A stretch of DNA of 64,000 bases from Bradyrhizobium sp. SZCCT0231. GTDB taxonomy: Bacteria > Pseudomonadota > Alphaproteobacteria > Rhizobiales > Xanthobacteraceae. Of this stretch, positions 35,983 to 44,290 are shown piece by piece (within the stretch, counting starts at the first letter, position 1; each line of letters opens with the position of its first letter). A program made the position numbers and the translations under genes. The notes below the pieces were generated by a model. It saw only the letters and a program-made list of their open reading frames with translations. It made no database searches and was not told the DNA's origin. Location of the stretch: contig NZ_JAFCKP010000002.1 of assembly GCF_018130245.1 (NCBI RefSeq), positions 548,032 to 612,031 on the forward strand, read 5' to 3'.

Positions 35983-36525
35983 TCAGTAGACGAGCGTCGC
36001 GCCGGTCGGCTTGTCGAGCGCTGCGGCAAGCGAGCGATACTCCGAGCTGCCGGTGCCGGCGAGCGAGGCGATCTTGTTGAGATGATACTGCGCCTGCTCG
36101 CGGTTGCCCTGCTCGAGCTGCCAGAGGCCGTAATACTGCCAGGTGCGGACGTGGTTCGGATCGTCCTTCAGCGCCAGCTCGTAATAGAGCTTCGACGACT
36201 GATAGTCGCCGAGCTTGCGATAGGAATAGCCGATCAGATTGGCGACGTCGGCGACGTCGTCGCGCCCCAGCGACTTCAGCTGGTCGATCGCGCCCGTGTA
36301 ATCGTGCTTGTCGTAGATCGCGGTGTAGGCGGTGCGATAGGCCGCGAGGAATTTGGGATCGCTGACGGAAGAGCTCTTCTTCTTGCCCTTCTTGGACGAG
36401 GAGTCCGATTTCGGCGGCGAGGAGGGCTCGTCACTGCCGGCGGCATAGGCGCTGGACAGCACCGGTGCGGCCGCCAGCGACATGGCGACCAGTCCCGGCA
36501 AGACAAGCATTGAGAGTTTGCGCAT
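35983..36525 (-). CDS. Exported TPR-repeat protein
   Basis: 180 residues. A signal peptide (MLVLPGLVAMSLAAAP, cleavage near AYA-AG) precedes a Ser/Lys-rich linker, then two to three tetratricopeptide-like helical repeats including DVADVANLIGYSYRKLGDYQ and VRTWQYYGLWQLEQGN. It is probably a periplasmic protein-interaction module. A strong terminator follows at 35921-35955. Partner unknown. Confidence 0.8.
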   Translation of the reverse strand: MRKLSMLVLPGLVAMSLAAAPVLSSAYAAGSDEPSSPPKSDSSSKKGKKKSSSVSDPKFLAAYRTAYTAIYDKHDYTGAIDQLKSLGRDDVADVANLIGYSYRKLGDYQSSKLYYELALKDDPNHVRTWQYYGLWQLEQGNREQAQYHLNKIASLAGTGSSEYRSLAAALDKPTGATLVY

Positions 36526-36775
36526 CTAAGTTCTCCCGTATGGAACGTGGCGATCCTACACGATTGCCCGAAGACCGGAACACCCATCGGGCGCAAACAT
36601 TCCCCCTTCGCACGATCTATTCGCCGTAGCGCAGATGACAAACTTGTCATCCAGATGAACGAAAGCCTGCAATCGGCTTCAGAATGGGTTCAGTGCGCGG
36701 CGCCTAGGCTCCGACCTACGATCGAAGGGTAGGCGAGAGGGCGCCGCCTCAAGATCCTTCCAAGAGGAGACCACC

Positions 36776-37204
36776 ATGTTGAAGACGATTTCCGCAGCTT
36801 TGCTCGCAGCTTCCGTGATCGCAGCCCCGGCCTTCGCTGCCGAGGCCGGCAAGACCACCACGACTGCCCCGGTGATCAAGGCGGACCAGAGCCAGACCAA
36901 GGCGGCGACCACCGCCGCGAAACCGGACGCCGGCGTCAAGGCCGACGCCAAGGCTACGGATGCCAAAGCTACGGACGCCAAGGCTACTGACGCCAAGGCT
37001 TCGGATGCCAAGGCTCCCGATGTAAAGGCGGATGCCAAGGTGGATACCAAGTCGAAGCCGATGAACGCCAACGCCGCGGTCACGACCGACGAGCACAAGA
37101 CCGTGCGCAAGCATCGCCACCACCACAAGCAGGTCTCGGCCAAGCAGTCGCAGAAGGCGCAGCCGGATGTGACCAAGCCGGCGACGTCAGACAAGCGCAA
37201 CTGA
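36776..37204 (+). CDS. Exported Lys/Ala/Asp-rich repeat protein
   Basis: 142 residues. Signal peptide at 1-22 (ISAALLAASVIAAPAFAAE). Residues about 55-90 are tandem KATDA/KASDA/KAPDV units encoded by a 15-nt DNA repeat (GCCAAGGCTACGGAT and variants), followed by a His-rich block RKHRHHHKQ near 117-125. It is low complexity and probably disordered; the His block could bind metal. ATG 36776 has AAGAGGAGACC upstream. The repeat number is likely to vary between strains. Confidence 0.75.
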   Translation: MLKTISAALLAASVIAAPAFAAEAGKTTTTAPVIKADQSQTKAATTAAKPDAGVKADAKATDAKATDAKATDAKASDAKAPDVKADAKVDTKSKPMNANAAVTTDEHKTVRKHRHHHKQVSAKQSQKAQPDVTKPATSDKRN

Positions 37205-37441
37205 CGACTGCTCCCGCGCGGCGGCATCCCTGGCATTGCCCCGCCGCCGCGCGCGGACGTCAGGCCTGGTCCGTTCGCCACGCCTCGTGCGCAAGCCCGA
37301 GGTGCCGGCAACGGGCCGGTGCGCCGTTTGCGCCGCTGCAAGCGAATTCCCTTCGCGCAGGCTTGGGCCCAGGCAGACTTGGGGTTAGGCAGACTTGGGG
37401 CTAGAACATCTCCGAATCTGATCGAGCGGAGAGCGGGGCCG
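37205..37441. other. Intergenic, no feature seen
   Basis: GC-rich stretch with a partial CCGCCGCGCGCGG palindrome near 37240-37256. A longer reading frame runs in from 37319 into the next gene, but its codons before 37442 lack a ribosome site and do not look like a signal peptide. Confidence 0.35.
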
Positions 37442-37864
37442 GTGGGGCGATTGGCGAGATGTGCGGTGATCCTGGCGTTGCCGCTGGCGCTTGCGGCATG
37501 TTTCGGCAGCGACGGTGACCGTCCAACCCTGCTGGGTGGGACGCAGGCCGGCGGGCCGCAGCCGTTTCCTGACAATTTCCGGAGCGACACGCTGGCCGTG
37601 ATGCGGACCTATCTCAACAATCCGGTCGGCGTGCGCGATGCCAGCATGGCTGAGCCGGTGCAGCGCGAGGTCGGCGGTCGGCAGTTCTATGTGAGCTGCC
37701 TGCACTTCACCCCGCGCGAGACCGATGGCAGCTACAAGATCATGCGCGAACGTGCCGTGATCTTCGTCAACGGCCGAGCGGATCGCGTGGTCGACCGGAC
37801 CAGCGATCTCTGTGCCGGTGCGGTTTACGCACCCTTTCCGGAACTGGAAAAGATGACGCGGTAG
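37442..37864 (+). CDS. Small lipoprotein, function unknown
   Basis: 140 residues from a GTG at 37442 with GGAGAG about 8 nt upstream. The N-terminus is a typical lipoprotein signal (CAVILALPLALAAC with lipobox Cys near residue 19). The mature part has two further Cys, in VSCLHF and DLCAGAVY, which may pair. No enzyme motif. The start at 37319 is possible but would bury the lipobox. Confidence 0.72.
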   Translation: MGRLARCAVILALPLALAACFGSDGDRPTLLGGTQAGGPQPFPDNFRSDTLAVMRTYLNNPVGVRDASMAEPVQREVGGRQFYVSCLHFTPRETDGSYKIMRERAVIFVNGRADRVVDRTSDLCAGAVYAPFPELEKMTR

Positions 37865-38125
37865 CGCAAAGCCCGTCTTCATCGCCTGGTGCTAGAACGA
37901 GGTTGCCGGAGCCGCTGGATCACATTTCGGCGAGCTTTGAACGGGGTGTTTCCGCTTGCGACAAATCGATGCGGCGGCCTTGCGTACGCGACGTGAAGGA
38001 ACCAATTCGCGTTGTTGCCACGCCGTCACAGTTGCGAACGATCAACGTTCCGGCATCGCCGCGAAGCAACCAAATTCACGCCACGTTGTTTGCTGAGGGT
38101 CGATTTTGAAAGAACGGGGATGGAC

Positions 38126-38833
38126 ATGAAGACGATCCTGCTGGGCGCAGTCGCCTTGCTTGCGCTGGCAGCGCCGGCCGCAGCGGCCGACATGCAGCCT
38201 CGCACCTACACCAAGGCGCCGGCCTATACGCCGCCGCAGGTCATCTACAACTGGACTGGTTTCTACATCGGCGGCCATGTCGGCGGCGCGTTTGCCGGCG
38301 ACAGCAGCTTCCAGTCGAGCGACGCCCGCTTCCTGGGCGGCGTGCAGGGCGGCTTCGATTACCAGTTCGCGCCCAACTGGGTGGTGGGTGTCGAGGCCCA
38401 GTATTCCTGGCTGCCGACCAACAACAACGGTGTCACGTTCCCGCTGGGCACGCAGGTGACGTCCAACACCGACCAGCTCGGGTCGGTGACCGGTCGCATC
38501 GGCTACACCTGGGGACCGACGCTGCTTTACGCCAAGGGCGGTTATGCCTGGCGCAACAACGGCCTCGGCGTGAACATCGCCGGGGTGCCGCAGGCCTTCA
38601 CCACCACCGGCAACAGCAAGGACGGCTATACCGTTGGCGCCGGCCTCGAATACATGTTCGCGCCGAACTGGTCGGCCAAGGCCGAGTACCAGTACTACAA
38701 TTTCGGCAGCACCACCTTCACCTCTGGCCCGACGGACATCGTCGGCGTTCGTGGCCGGGAGGACGAGCATACCGCCAAGGTCGGTGTGAACTACCGCTTC
38801 GGCTGGGGCGGCCCGGCGGCCTCCCGCTACTGA
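38126..38833 (+). CDS. Outer-membrane beta-barrel protein (Omp31/porin-like family)
   Basis: 235 residues. Signal peptide of about 20 residues (LLGAVALLALAAPAAA), then the family hallmark NWTGFYIGGHVGG, eight amphipathic strands with aromatic girdles (for example VVGVEAQYSW and VTGRIGYTWG), and a C-terminal strand VGVNYRFGW ending SRY. Expected to be an 8-strand outer-membrane barrel of the Omp25/31 group common in Bradyrhizobium. A terminator follows at 38861. ATG 38126 (GGGGATGG upstream) is chosen; ATG 38120 is two codons earlier. Confidence 0.88.
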   Translation: MKTILLGAVALLALAAPAAAADMQPRTYTKAPAYTPPQVIYNWTGFYIGGHVGGAFAGDSSFQSSDARFLGGVQGGFDYQFAPNWVVGVEAQYSWLPTNNNGVTFPLGTQVTSNTDQLGSVTGRIGYTWGPTLLYAKGGYAWRNNGLGVNIAGVPQAFTTTGNSKDGYTVGAGLEYMFAPNWSAKAEYQYYNFGSTTFTSGPTDIVGVRGREDEHTAKVGVNYRFGWGGPAASRY

Positions 38834-38860
38834 CCGGCCAGCGACGATCCAGGAGCGGAC

Positions 38861-38886
38861 AAAGGCCGGCTGCGCCGGCCTTTCGG
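38861..38886 (+). terminator. Rho-independent terminator of barrel-protein gene
   Basis: AAAGGCCGGC, loop TGC, GCCGGCCTTT, followed by CGGTTG. A 10-bp perfect stem 27 nt past the stop; the T-run is within the stem's last bases. Confidence 0.75.
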
Positions 38887-39084
38887 TTGCCGGTCTTCCG
38901 CCTGTCGGCGCCTCGTTTGCTTTGCGTGAACCATCTGGCGCGTCATTTGCTTGCAAACGACGCTGGCGCGCCTTCTCACGCGCGTCACGGGGGCGGGGTA
39001 AAGCAAAAATAATTTTTGCGATTTACGGAACTCGCGTTCCGGAACACGTTATATGAGAATTACCGGGCTGGTGAGACGACGGAC

Positions 39085-39327
39085 ATGCGTATCTTGGTGT
39101 CGGCAGTGGTGCTCTCGTGCTTTTTCTGCCTGCCGTGCTCTGCACAGACAATCCTCAGATCCGAGCCACTGATGCTGGCACCTTATGAGGTCGCCTTCGT
39201 CAAGGACGCTTCCTGTCCCTCCGGCAAGGTGCTGAAGGTGACCGGCGCCATCCGTGGGCTGCATCGCCGCAAGGCCTGCGTCGCTATGCCCGGCGAGCAG
39301 GCGTCGCTTGCGGCCGCCACGCCCTGA
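39085..39327 (+). CDS. Small exported hypothetical protein
   Basis: 80 residues with a signal peptide (ILVSAVVLSCFFCLPCSA, about 20 residues). The mature part is PLMLAPYEVAFVKDASCPSGKVLKV-like with two Cys, one in ASCPSG and one in KACVA. A longer in-frame start at 39016 exists but the ATG at 39085 places the signal peptide at the N-terminus. Unrecognised, probably periplasmic. Confidence 0.65.
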   Translation: MRILVSAVVLSCFFCLPCSAQTILRSEPLMLAPYEVAFVKDASCPSGKVLKVTGAIRGLHRRKACVAMPGEQASLAAATP

Positions 39328-39354
39328 GCTCCGCTTCCGGTTTCGTGCCGGAGC

Positions 39355-39609
39355 TCAGGAATTCAGCTCAAGCTCCATCCTCGACTGCTGGTCGGCCTCA
39401 GCCTTGTTCTTGGCGGGGTCCTCGCCCTGGGCTGCCTGGCAAGGCGCGATCTCGTAGTCGTTGTCGAGCACCCGGCGCGGTCCCGGCCGCTCGTCATCCG
39501 TCATCACGTCCACGACGAGACCGCTCCGCTGCGCGAGCTTCCAGACGTCGGACTCGTCAGGATAGGCCTTGCTGATCTGGGCGTCGTTGCAGAACAGGGC
39601 GTAGGGCAT
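39355..39609 (-). CDS. Small acidic hypothetical protein
   Basis: 84 residues beginning MPYALFCNDAQISKAYP, with an acidic C-terminal third rich in Glu, Gln and Asp. ATG 39609 has GGAGCGGGAAG just upstream. No signal peptide. The N-terminal pattern (ALFC then acidic) recurs in small rhizobial cytoplasmic proteins but no function is known to me. It is convergent with the gene at 39085. Confidence 0.62.
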   Translation of the reverse strand: MPYALFCNDAQISKAYPDESDVWKLAQRSGLVVDVMTDDERPGPRRVLDNDYEIAPCQAAQGEDPAKNKAEADQQSRMELELNS

Positions 39610-39784
39610 TCTTCCCGCTCCAGGAACCGCTGCAAGAAGCCCAGTTAACGAGCTCGCCGGTAAGGGGTTCCGGCGTTCGGTTCGATCACGGCGCCGTGAT
39701 CGGTAGCCACCGGCCCTTGAGTCCTTAACGAGTCCTGAATCCCGGAAAAAAGAATCCCTGGGACTCATCCGCCGGAATCAGGGG

Positions 39785-39904
39785 ATGTTTTCCGCCATGA
39801 CGAGCGACCTGAAGACATCCTGCGGGCACATGCTCTTGCCCCTCACGCTGGCGCTGTTCGGCGCCTGCGCGGCCAATCTCTGGCTGGTCTGGTCCTGGTT
39901 GTAG
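39785..39904 (+). CDS. Very small membrane protein (39 aa)
   Basis: 39 residues with one hydrophobic helix, HMLLPLTLALFGACAANLWL, ending in WSWL. GGAATCAGGGG lies just before the ATG. A second ATG at 39797 would give 35 residues. It lies between two convergent small genes. Evidence is the ribosome site and the clean transmembrane span only. Confidence 0.4.
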   Translation: MFSAMTSDLKTSCGHMLLPLTLALFGACAANLWLVWSWL

Positions 39905-39922
39905 GCCCCTGATCCGGGGGCC

Positions 39923-40297
39923 TTATTTTTCGGCCGGTGGACCGGAAGCGTCGCGGATGGCGGCGCGCAATTTGGTCAGGGTCGCCGCACAATATTCCTC
40001 ACGCTCGCGCTCGAAGCGCTCCTGATGCTTGCGGAAATTGGCGATGCGGGCCTGCATCTCGGTGCGGAAATCACCACTTGCGCGCGGCGGCGGGAGAGGT
40101 GCGGGCCGGGGCGGAAGGGGGGCTTGCGACGGCTCGACCTCGGCGGCGACCGCCTCCACGGCGACGATCTCCACCGTCACGGTCGCGTCAGCTGCGGGCG
40201 CCTCCGGCTGCAGGACGTCATCCTTCCTGCCGGTCACCGATTGGACGAAGGCCAGTGTCTGCGCGATCAGTGCGTCGCGCTCCCTGATCCATTTCAT
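39923..40297 (-). CDS. Small Pro/Glu-rich coiled-coil protein
   Basis: 124 residues: an N-terminal helix (IRERDALIAQTLAFVQSVTG), a Pro/Ala/Glu/Val-rich linker (about 40-75), and a C-terminal coiled-coil-like helix MQARIANFRKHQERFERERE. No signal peptide. A scaffold or localisation role is possible. It stands alone on the minus strand. Confidence 0.62.
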   Translation of the reverse strand: MKWIRERDALIAQTLAFVQSVTGRKDDVLQPEAPAADATVTVEIVAVEAVAAEVEPSQAPLPPRPAPLPPPRASGDFRTEMQARIANFRKHQERFEREREEYCAATLTKLRAAIRDASGPPAEK

Positions 40298-40397
40298 GAT
40301 CCACCTCAGCCGCGCTTATTCCAGCAAAGCGGCAGCGTCGAATCAAGGAGGTTTACAAGGGATTGCATATTTTTCCCGGTCGTCCGACACTGGGCAA

Positions 40398-40562
40398 ATG
40401 GATCCAACGAAACAACGTCCGGACGAAGCGGAGGGCCTAAGGCTCATCCGCGCGTTCCTGTCGCTGCCGCCCCACAAGCGGGCGGAGGTGATCGCGTTCG
40501 TGGAAGAATTGGCGCGTGCCCAGGTCCCGTCCGAGGAGGGCAAGGAGGCCTCGCCGCGGTGA
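40398..40562 (+). CDS. Small hypothetical protein (54 aa)
   Basis: 54 residues, mostly one amphipathic helical hairpin with LIRAFLSLPPHKRAEVIAFV. The pattern (short polar start, then PPHKRAEVIAFVEELAR) recurs in small Bradyrhizobium proteins. ATG 40398. It is convergent with the membrane protein at 40566. Confidence 0.55.
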   Translation: MDPTKQRPDEAEGLRLIRAFLSLPPHKRAEVIAFVEELARAQVPSEEGKEASPR

Positions 40563-40565
40563 GCG

Positions 40566-40775
40566 CTACCGCGCGCGCGGATTGACGTTGGGCTCGAACG
40601 GCGCGCCGACCACTCGAACCGTCTGAGCGGTGATGTCGACCTGCTTGGCGGCCGGCTTCTCCGGCGCCGGCCCGAGTACAGGTTCTAGCAGCGTCAATGT
40701 GCCGGCCACGGCGCCACAGCACAGCATAACCGTCGCCAGCAGAATCATATTTCGGTTTTCTTCCCTGATCCGCAT
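40566..40775 (-). CDS. Small membrane protein
   Basis: 69 residues from ATG 40775; ATG 40748 has a better ribosome site (GGGAAG). One transmembrane helix, ILLATVMLCCGAVAGTLTLL, then a periplasmic tail with VDITAQTVRVVG. Function unknown; overlaps no gene. Confidence 0.55.
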   Translation of the reverse strand: MRIREENRNMILLATVMLCCGAVAGTLTLLEPVLGPAPEKPAAKQVDITAQTVRVVGAPFEPNVNPRAR

Positions 40776-40901
40776 GAGTCGAGAACGAGTGACGCCCGTC
40801 TTTGGTTCCGATGCGGCCTGATCGGATCGATGGCGCATGGCGATTTCGGACGCAGCGCATCACCTGTACATTGGCGCGCGACTTCGCATGAGGTTCGTCC
40901 G

Positions 40902-41590
40902 ATGATCTCCCGTCGTCCTCCCGTGCTCGCCCACGAACGCTTCCTCGCCGACCGCGACAATTTCGCGGGCCTCGATCTTGCCGCACGGTTCGAGCGGATC
41001 GAGTGCACCAACCTTTGGGGCGCGGCCACGTCGGTGTCGGGCCTCGGCTCGGAGGCCCCCGCGATCGCCGCGATCCGGGAGGCGCTTCCCGCGCTGCTGC
41101 AGCGGCTCGGCGTGCGCTCGCTGCTGGATGCGCCGTGCGGCGATGCCGGATGGATTGGCCGGCTCGAGCTCGATGTCGACTACACCGGCATCGACATCGT
41201 GCCGTCGCTGATCGAAGCCAACCGCCGGCGTGTCGCGGGCGGCGGCTCATCGGGCCGGTTTCTCGTCGCCGACATCACGCGCGATGCGCTGCCGCGCGCG
41301 GACATCATTCTCTGCCGCGACTGTCTGGTGCATCTGAGCTTTGCGAATATCGATCGCGCCCTCGCGCAATTTCGGATGAGCGGCGCGCGCTTCCTGCTGG
41401 TCACCACCTTTCCCGAATGGGAGGGCAATCGCGATTGCGAGGACGGCGACTGGCGCGCGCGCTGAACATGGTGAAGGCGCCGTTCAACTGGCCCTTGCCG
41501 CGCGAGCTGATCAACGAGCGCTGCGAGGAGGGCGATGGCGGCTGGCGCGACAAGAGCCTCGGGCTGTGGCGGCTGGAGGATGTCGGATGA
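40902..41590 (+). pseudogene. SAM-dependent methyltransferase, frameshifted in a GC repeat
   Basis: Class I methyltransferase fold. The first frame (40902-41465) has motif I LLDAPCGDAGW, then YTGIDIVPSLIE, ADIILCRDCLVHLSF, ending VTTFPEW and a stop after GACTGGCGCGCGCGC. The remainder is in another frame, starting ALNMVKAPFNWPLP and ending at 41590 with LWRLEDVG. Removing one GC from the GCGCGCGC tract at about 41452-41462 restores a continuous 229-codon protein. This is a real lesion, a sequencing error or slip-based variation. An ATG at 41468 could restart the tail. Confidence 0.7.
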
Positions 41591-41666
41591 TCGATGCCAG
41601 ATGCAGTCGCGGCGCTATTTCACTCTCGCTTCCGGGACCGACCAACTGGTCGCGGCCGGCGTTCGG

Positions 41667-41894
41667 TCAGGGACGCTGCCTTGCGTTGGACGGCGTTCCT
41701 GTCGTCTGTATCGGTTCACCGGGAGCACGGTCCAGCGGCGGGTGAGGCCTGGCCAATCCTACCGTTCCGGGAGGTGGGTCGTTGCTGGCGGTACGGGTAT
41801 TGACGCGCTCTAACGTGACTGTCGATGCAACCACAATGGCGATGGCCAAGGCGACAGCGGATAGGGCCAAGGCTGCTCGATCATTCGGGTCCAT
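41667..41894 (-). CDS. Small membrane protein (75 aa)
   Basis: 75 residues starting MDPNDRAALALSAVALAIAIV, one transmembrane helix near residues 8-26, then a Pro/Arg-rich tail. A strong GGAGG lies 8-12 nt before the ATG at 41894. Convergent with the broken methyltransferase gene. Function unknown. Confidence 0.6.
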   Translation of the reverse strand: MDPNDRAALALSAVALAIAIVVASTVTLERVNTRTASNDPPPGTVGLARPHPPLDRAPGEPIQTTGTPSNARQRP

Positions 41895-41992
41895 CGCCAG
41901 ACCTCCGCGAGACGGCTCTATGGTGCAAGGATAACGCCACGCCGATGATTTGGTTCTTGCGTCAGGCCACGAGGCGGTGTCGGCCAAACCAA

Positions 41993-42067
41993 TGGTGCCG
42001 GCTGAGGGGATTGAACCCCCGACCTTCGGTTTACAAAACCGCTGCTCTACCGCTGAGCTAAGCCGGC
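41993..42067 (-). tRNA. tRNA-Thr (anticodon TGT)
   Basis: Read on the minus strand: acceptor GCCGGCT pairs with AGCCGGC; D-loop AGCTCAGCGGTAGAGC; anticodon arm CGGTTTTGTAAACCG with anticodon TGT; T-loop GGTTCAATCCC; discriminator A and an encoded CCA. Reads ACA and, by wobble, other Thr codons. Confidence 0.95.
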
Positions 42068-42231
42068 GACGCTGGAAAGCGGGACCGGGCCCGGCATGGA
42101 CCGGGGCTATCCGCCCGTGCGCCGCAATACCAGACTTGATTGGAAAGTGCCAGAACCCGCGGAGCGTCCTTGCGGACATGTGTCAGGCGGCCCTGGGGCC
42201 GCCTGACAGGTTGCGTTCGCTTGAGCCCGCC

Positions 42232-42693
42232 TTACTGGCAGATGTGCCGGCGGCCGTCTTCACCCTTGAACCAGGTGCCGGGTGTACAGACGAAACCGTT
42301 GCGCTGGGCGTAAGTGCGGGTGTCCCATCCGCGATTGTCCCGGCCGCGGTCATAGGCGTAGGAATTGTCCCAGGCGCGGAATGGGGCGGTGGCAATCGCG
42401 CCCGCAGTGCCGATCGCAGCGCCGGCTACGCCGGCCGCAACGTCGGTCGGCCAGAAGCCGGTGCGGCTCCTGTTCCAGTCGTTGTTCCAGTCCCCACTGG
42501 TCTGACGATAGGAGGCGCGGCGATGGCGGTATCCGCTATCGGTGTACGGGTTTCCAGGACCGAGGTTCTGGCAGTTGGCGTTGGGGAATTGCGCCGAGCA
42601 GCGGCCCGGATTGATGACGACCGCCTGCGCCATAGCAGAGCCTGCCAGCATGGTCGCTGCAATCGCCGTGGCCCCGAGAAGCTTGATGGTCAT
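42232..42693 (-). CDS. Small exported hypothetical protein with Gly/Tyr-rich centre
   Basis: 153 residues. Signal peptide at 1-23 (LLGATAIAATMLAGSAMAQ). The mature part has CSAQFPNANCQNLGPGNPY with two Cys, a GxxxG-like helix AAGVAGAAIGTAGAIA, and C-terminal C-TPGTWFKGEDGRRHIC with two Cys. Disulfide-bonded periplasmic or surface protein. Unknown function. It lies on the same strand as tRNA-Thr, 165 nt upstream. Confidence 0.7.
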   Translation of the reverse strand: MTIKLLGATAIAATMLAGSAMAQAVVINPGRCSAQFPNANCQNLGPGNPYTDSGYRHRRASYRQTSGDWNNDWNRSRTGFWPTDVAAGVAGAAIGTAGAIATAPFRAWDNSYAYDRGRDNRGWDTRTYAQRNGFVCTPGTWFKGEDGRRHICQ

Positions 42694-42976
42694 GGTTGTT
42701 CGCTCCCATTTTGTTGACGGGAGCTAAACGCTGACGGTGCCGGGCGTTCCGATGCAACCTGGGATTTTTCGTCAGCGAACAGTCAAACGGATGTGAGCAC
42801 GGCGGCGCCGTTCCGGCGTCGCAGTCGGCGCCGTTAACGCTTCGCTAGTTCGCTGTGCAGCATTTGAGCGGCGCGCAATCCTTGCACGTTAGGCTTACCG
42901 GAATTTGGTGAGCAGGCCTTAACCCTCTCTGTGCCGCGATCGGATAGGTTGTGTTCCGGATAACCGGGATCTCCTC

Positions 42977-43462
42977 ATGCGCGCCGTGGCGCTCGCCGCC
43001 TTTCTGATCGGACTGCCTGCGACGGCGTTTGCCGACGGCGGCTTCGACATCGTCGTGCCCGGCCGTCCCGGCGTGCCGATCATCATCAACAACATCGATG
43101 CGTCCTATAGCGTGGTCGAGGGTGTCTGGGGGCTCGGCAAGAACCAGCAGGTACAGCCCACAATCTATGGTGGACGCTATATCGCCGAGCGGCAGCCCGA
43201 CGACGTCGGCCATTATTATCCGACGCTGGGCCTGCGGCCCGGCTACGGCCGGCTCGAGGTCGAGCCGCCCGCGAACCGCAAATTGCCGAAGCCCGCCGAG
43301 AGCTACCACCAGAGCTGGGGCGCGTCGTCCGCGCCGCTGCCGGCGCAGATGGATCCGCCCGTCGATCCCCCGCCGGTGATCTACGCGCCCGAGATCAACG
43401 AGCGTCCTCGGCCCCCTCGGCCGCGGCCGCACACCGAGCTACCCGGCAAGCCGCCGGGTTGA
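42977..43462 (+). CDS. Small exported hypothetical protein, Pro-rich C-terminus
   Basis: 161 residues. Signal peptide (VALAAFLIGLPATAFA, about 19 residues), a middle with VPIIINNIDASYSVVEG and YYPTLGLRPGYGRLEVEPP, and a Pro/Arg-rich tail ELPGKPPG. No enzyme motif. A probable operon with the Gly/Tyr-rich gene at 43506, 43 nt later. Confidence 0.68.
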   Translation: MRAVALAAFLIGLPATAFADGGFDIVVPGRPGVPIIINNIDASYSVVEGVWGLGKNQQVQPTIYGGRYIAERQPDDVGHYYPTLGLRPGYGRLEVEPPANRKLPKPAESYHQSWGASSAPLPAQMDPPVDPPPVIYAPEINERPRPPRPRPHTELPGKPPG

Positions 43463-43505
43463 GAAACGTGAAAATCCAAAAAACGGAAATCAACAGGAGA
43501 AAGTA

Positions 43506-44012
43506 ATGCGTCAAATGATTTCGGGACTGGTCGCGGCAGCTGCCGTGATGTTTGTCGGGGCTGCGCCTGCCGCAGCCTGCGGCTTCGCCACGTGCGCGCC
43601 GGTTGCGCCGGTCTATTCCGGCTGCAACACCGGCTGCGGCGGCTATGGTTATGGCTATGGCTATGCCGCCTTCGAGCGTCTCGCCGAGCCGACCACGCAA
43701 TATTACTACGTGAACCAGGGCCCGACCTATACCGGTCCGGGCGCCTTCGCGCCGTATCCGACCTACCGTGAGGACGCGGTCGTCGCGCCTGCCAATTACG
43801 GCTACGGCTATGGCTATCGTGCCGCTGCGGTCGCGCCGCCGGCCGCTTATCCTTATCGCCGCCCGTACTACCGTCCGTATCGCTACGGCTATGGCCCCCG
43901 CTACGGCTATCTGCCGCGCGTGCACTACGGCCATGCTCCGCGCTACGGCTATGCCCATCGCCACGCGCCGCACTATTACGGCGGTCACCGCGTGCTGCGC
44001 CGCTATTACTGA
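43506..44012 (+). CDS. Exported Gly/Tyr-rich protein
   Basis: 168 residues. Signal peptide of about 21 residues (ISGLVAAAAVMFVGAAPAAA) with two Cys pairs just after. The rest is dominated by GYGYGYG, PYRYGYGP and HYGHAPRYGYAHRHAPH-like stretches rich in Tyr, Gly, Pro, Arg and His. Low-complexity exported proteins of this kind are frequent in rhizobia and may coat or bind the cell wall. AGGAGAAAGTA precedes the ATG, an excellent ribosome site. A strong terminator follows at 44036. Confidence 0.7.
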   Translation: MRQMISGLVAAAAVMFVGAAPAAACGFATCAPVAPVYSGCNTGCGGYGYGYGYAAFERLAEPTTQYYYVNQGPTYTGPGAFAPYPTYREDAVVAPANYGYGYGYRAAAVAPPAAYPYRRPYYRPYRYGYGPRYGYLPRVHYGHAPRYGYAHRHAPHYYGGHRVLRRYY

Positions 44013-44035
44013 TCCCTGATCGGTTGAGATTTGCG

Positions 44036-44074
44036 AAGCGCCCGTTCGCGTGATGCGGACGGGCGCTTTGCTTT
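44036..44074 (+). terminator. Rho-independent terminator of Gly/Tyr-rich gene
   Basis: AAGCGCCCGT, loop of 13 nt, ACGGGCGCTT, followed by TGCTTTAT. The stem has 10 perfect pairs and lies 24 nt past the stop. Confidence 0.8.
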
Positions 44075-44204
44075 ATGGATGCGAACTGTTCTGTATCGGC
44101 GATCGCTTATCGACTGCCCGCCTGCGGCTGTCGGCTAAGCTAAGTCCGTGCGATGATGTTCTGAGATGGCTTGCCTAGCCGAAGCTCGCGAAGCGAGCGA
44201 AGGC

Positions 44205-44290
44205 TGGTGGGGGAGGCAGGACTCGAACCTGCGAAGCCATGAGGCGGCTGATTTACAGTCAGCTCCCTTTGCCACTCGGGACACTCCCCC
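44205..44290 (-). tRNA. tRNA-Tyr (anticodon GTA)
   Basis: Minus-strand acceptor GGGGGAG pairs with CTCCCCC. The anticodon stem-loop has CTGACTGTAAATCAG with anticodon GTA. A long variable arm (GCCTCATGGC) marks the class II form used by tRNA-Tyr. T-loop GGTTCGAGTCC and an encoded CCA are present. Confidence 0.95.

Noticed and set aside
36900-37040. CRISPR-like short tandem repeat
   Set aside because: The repeat is directly tandem without spacers and lies in a coding frame; no CRISPR array or cas gene is seen in the window.
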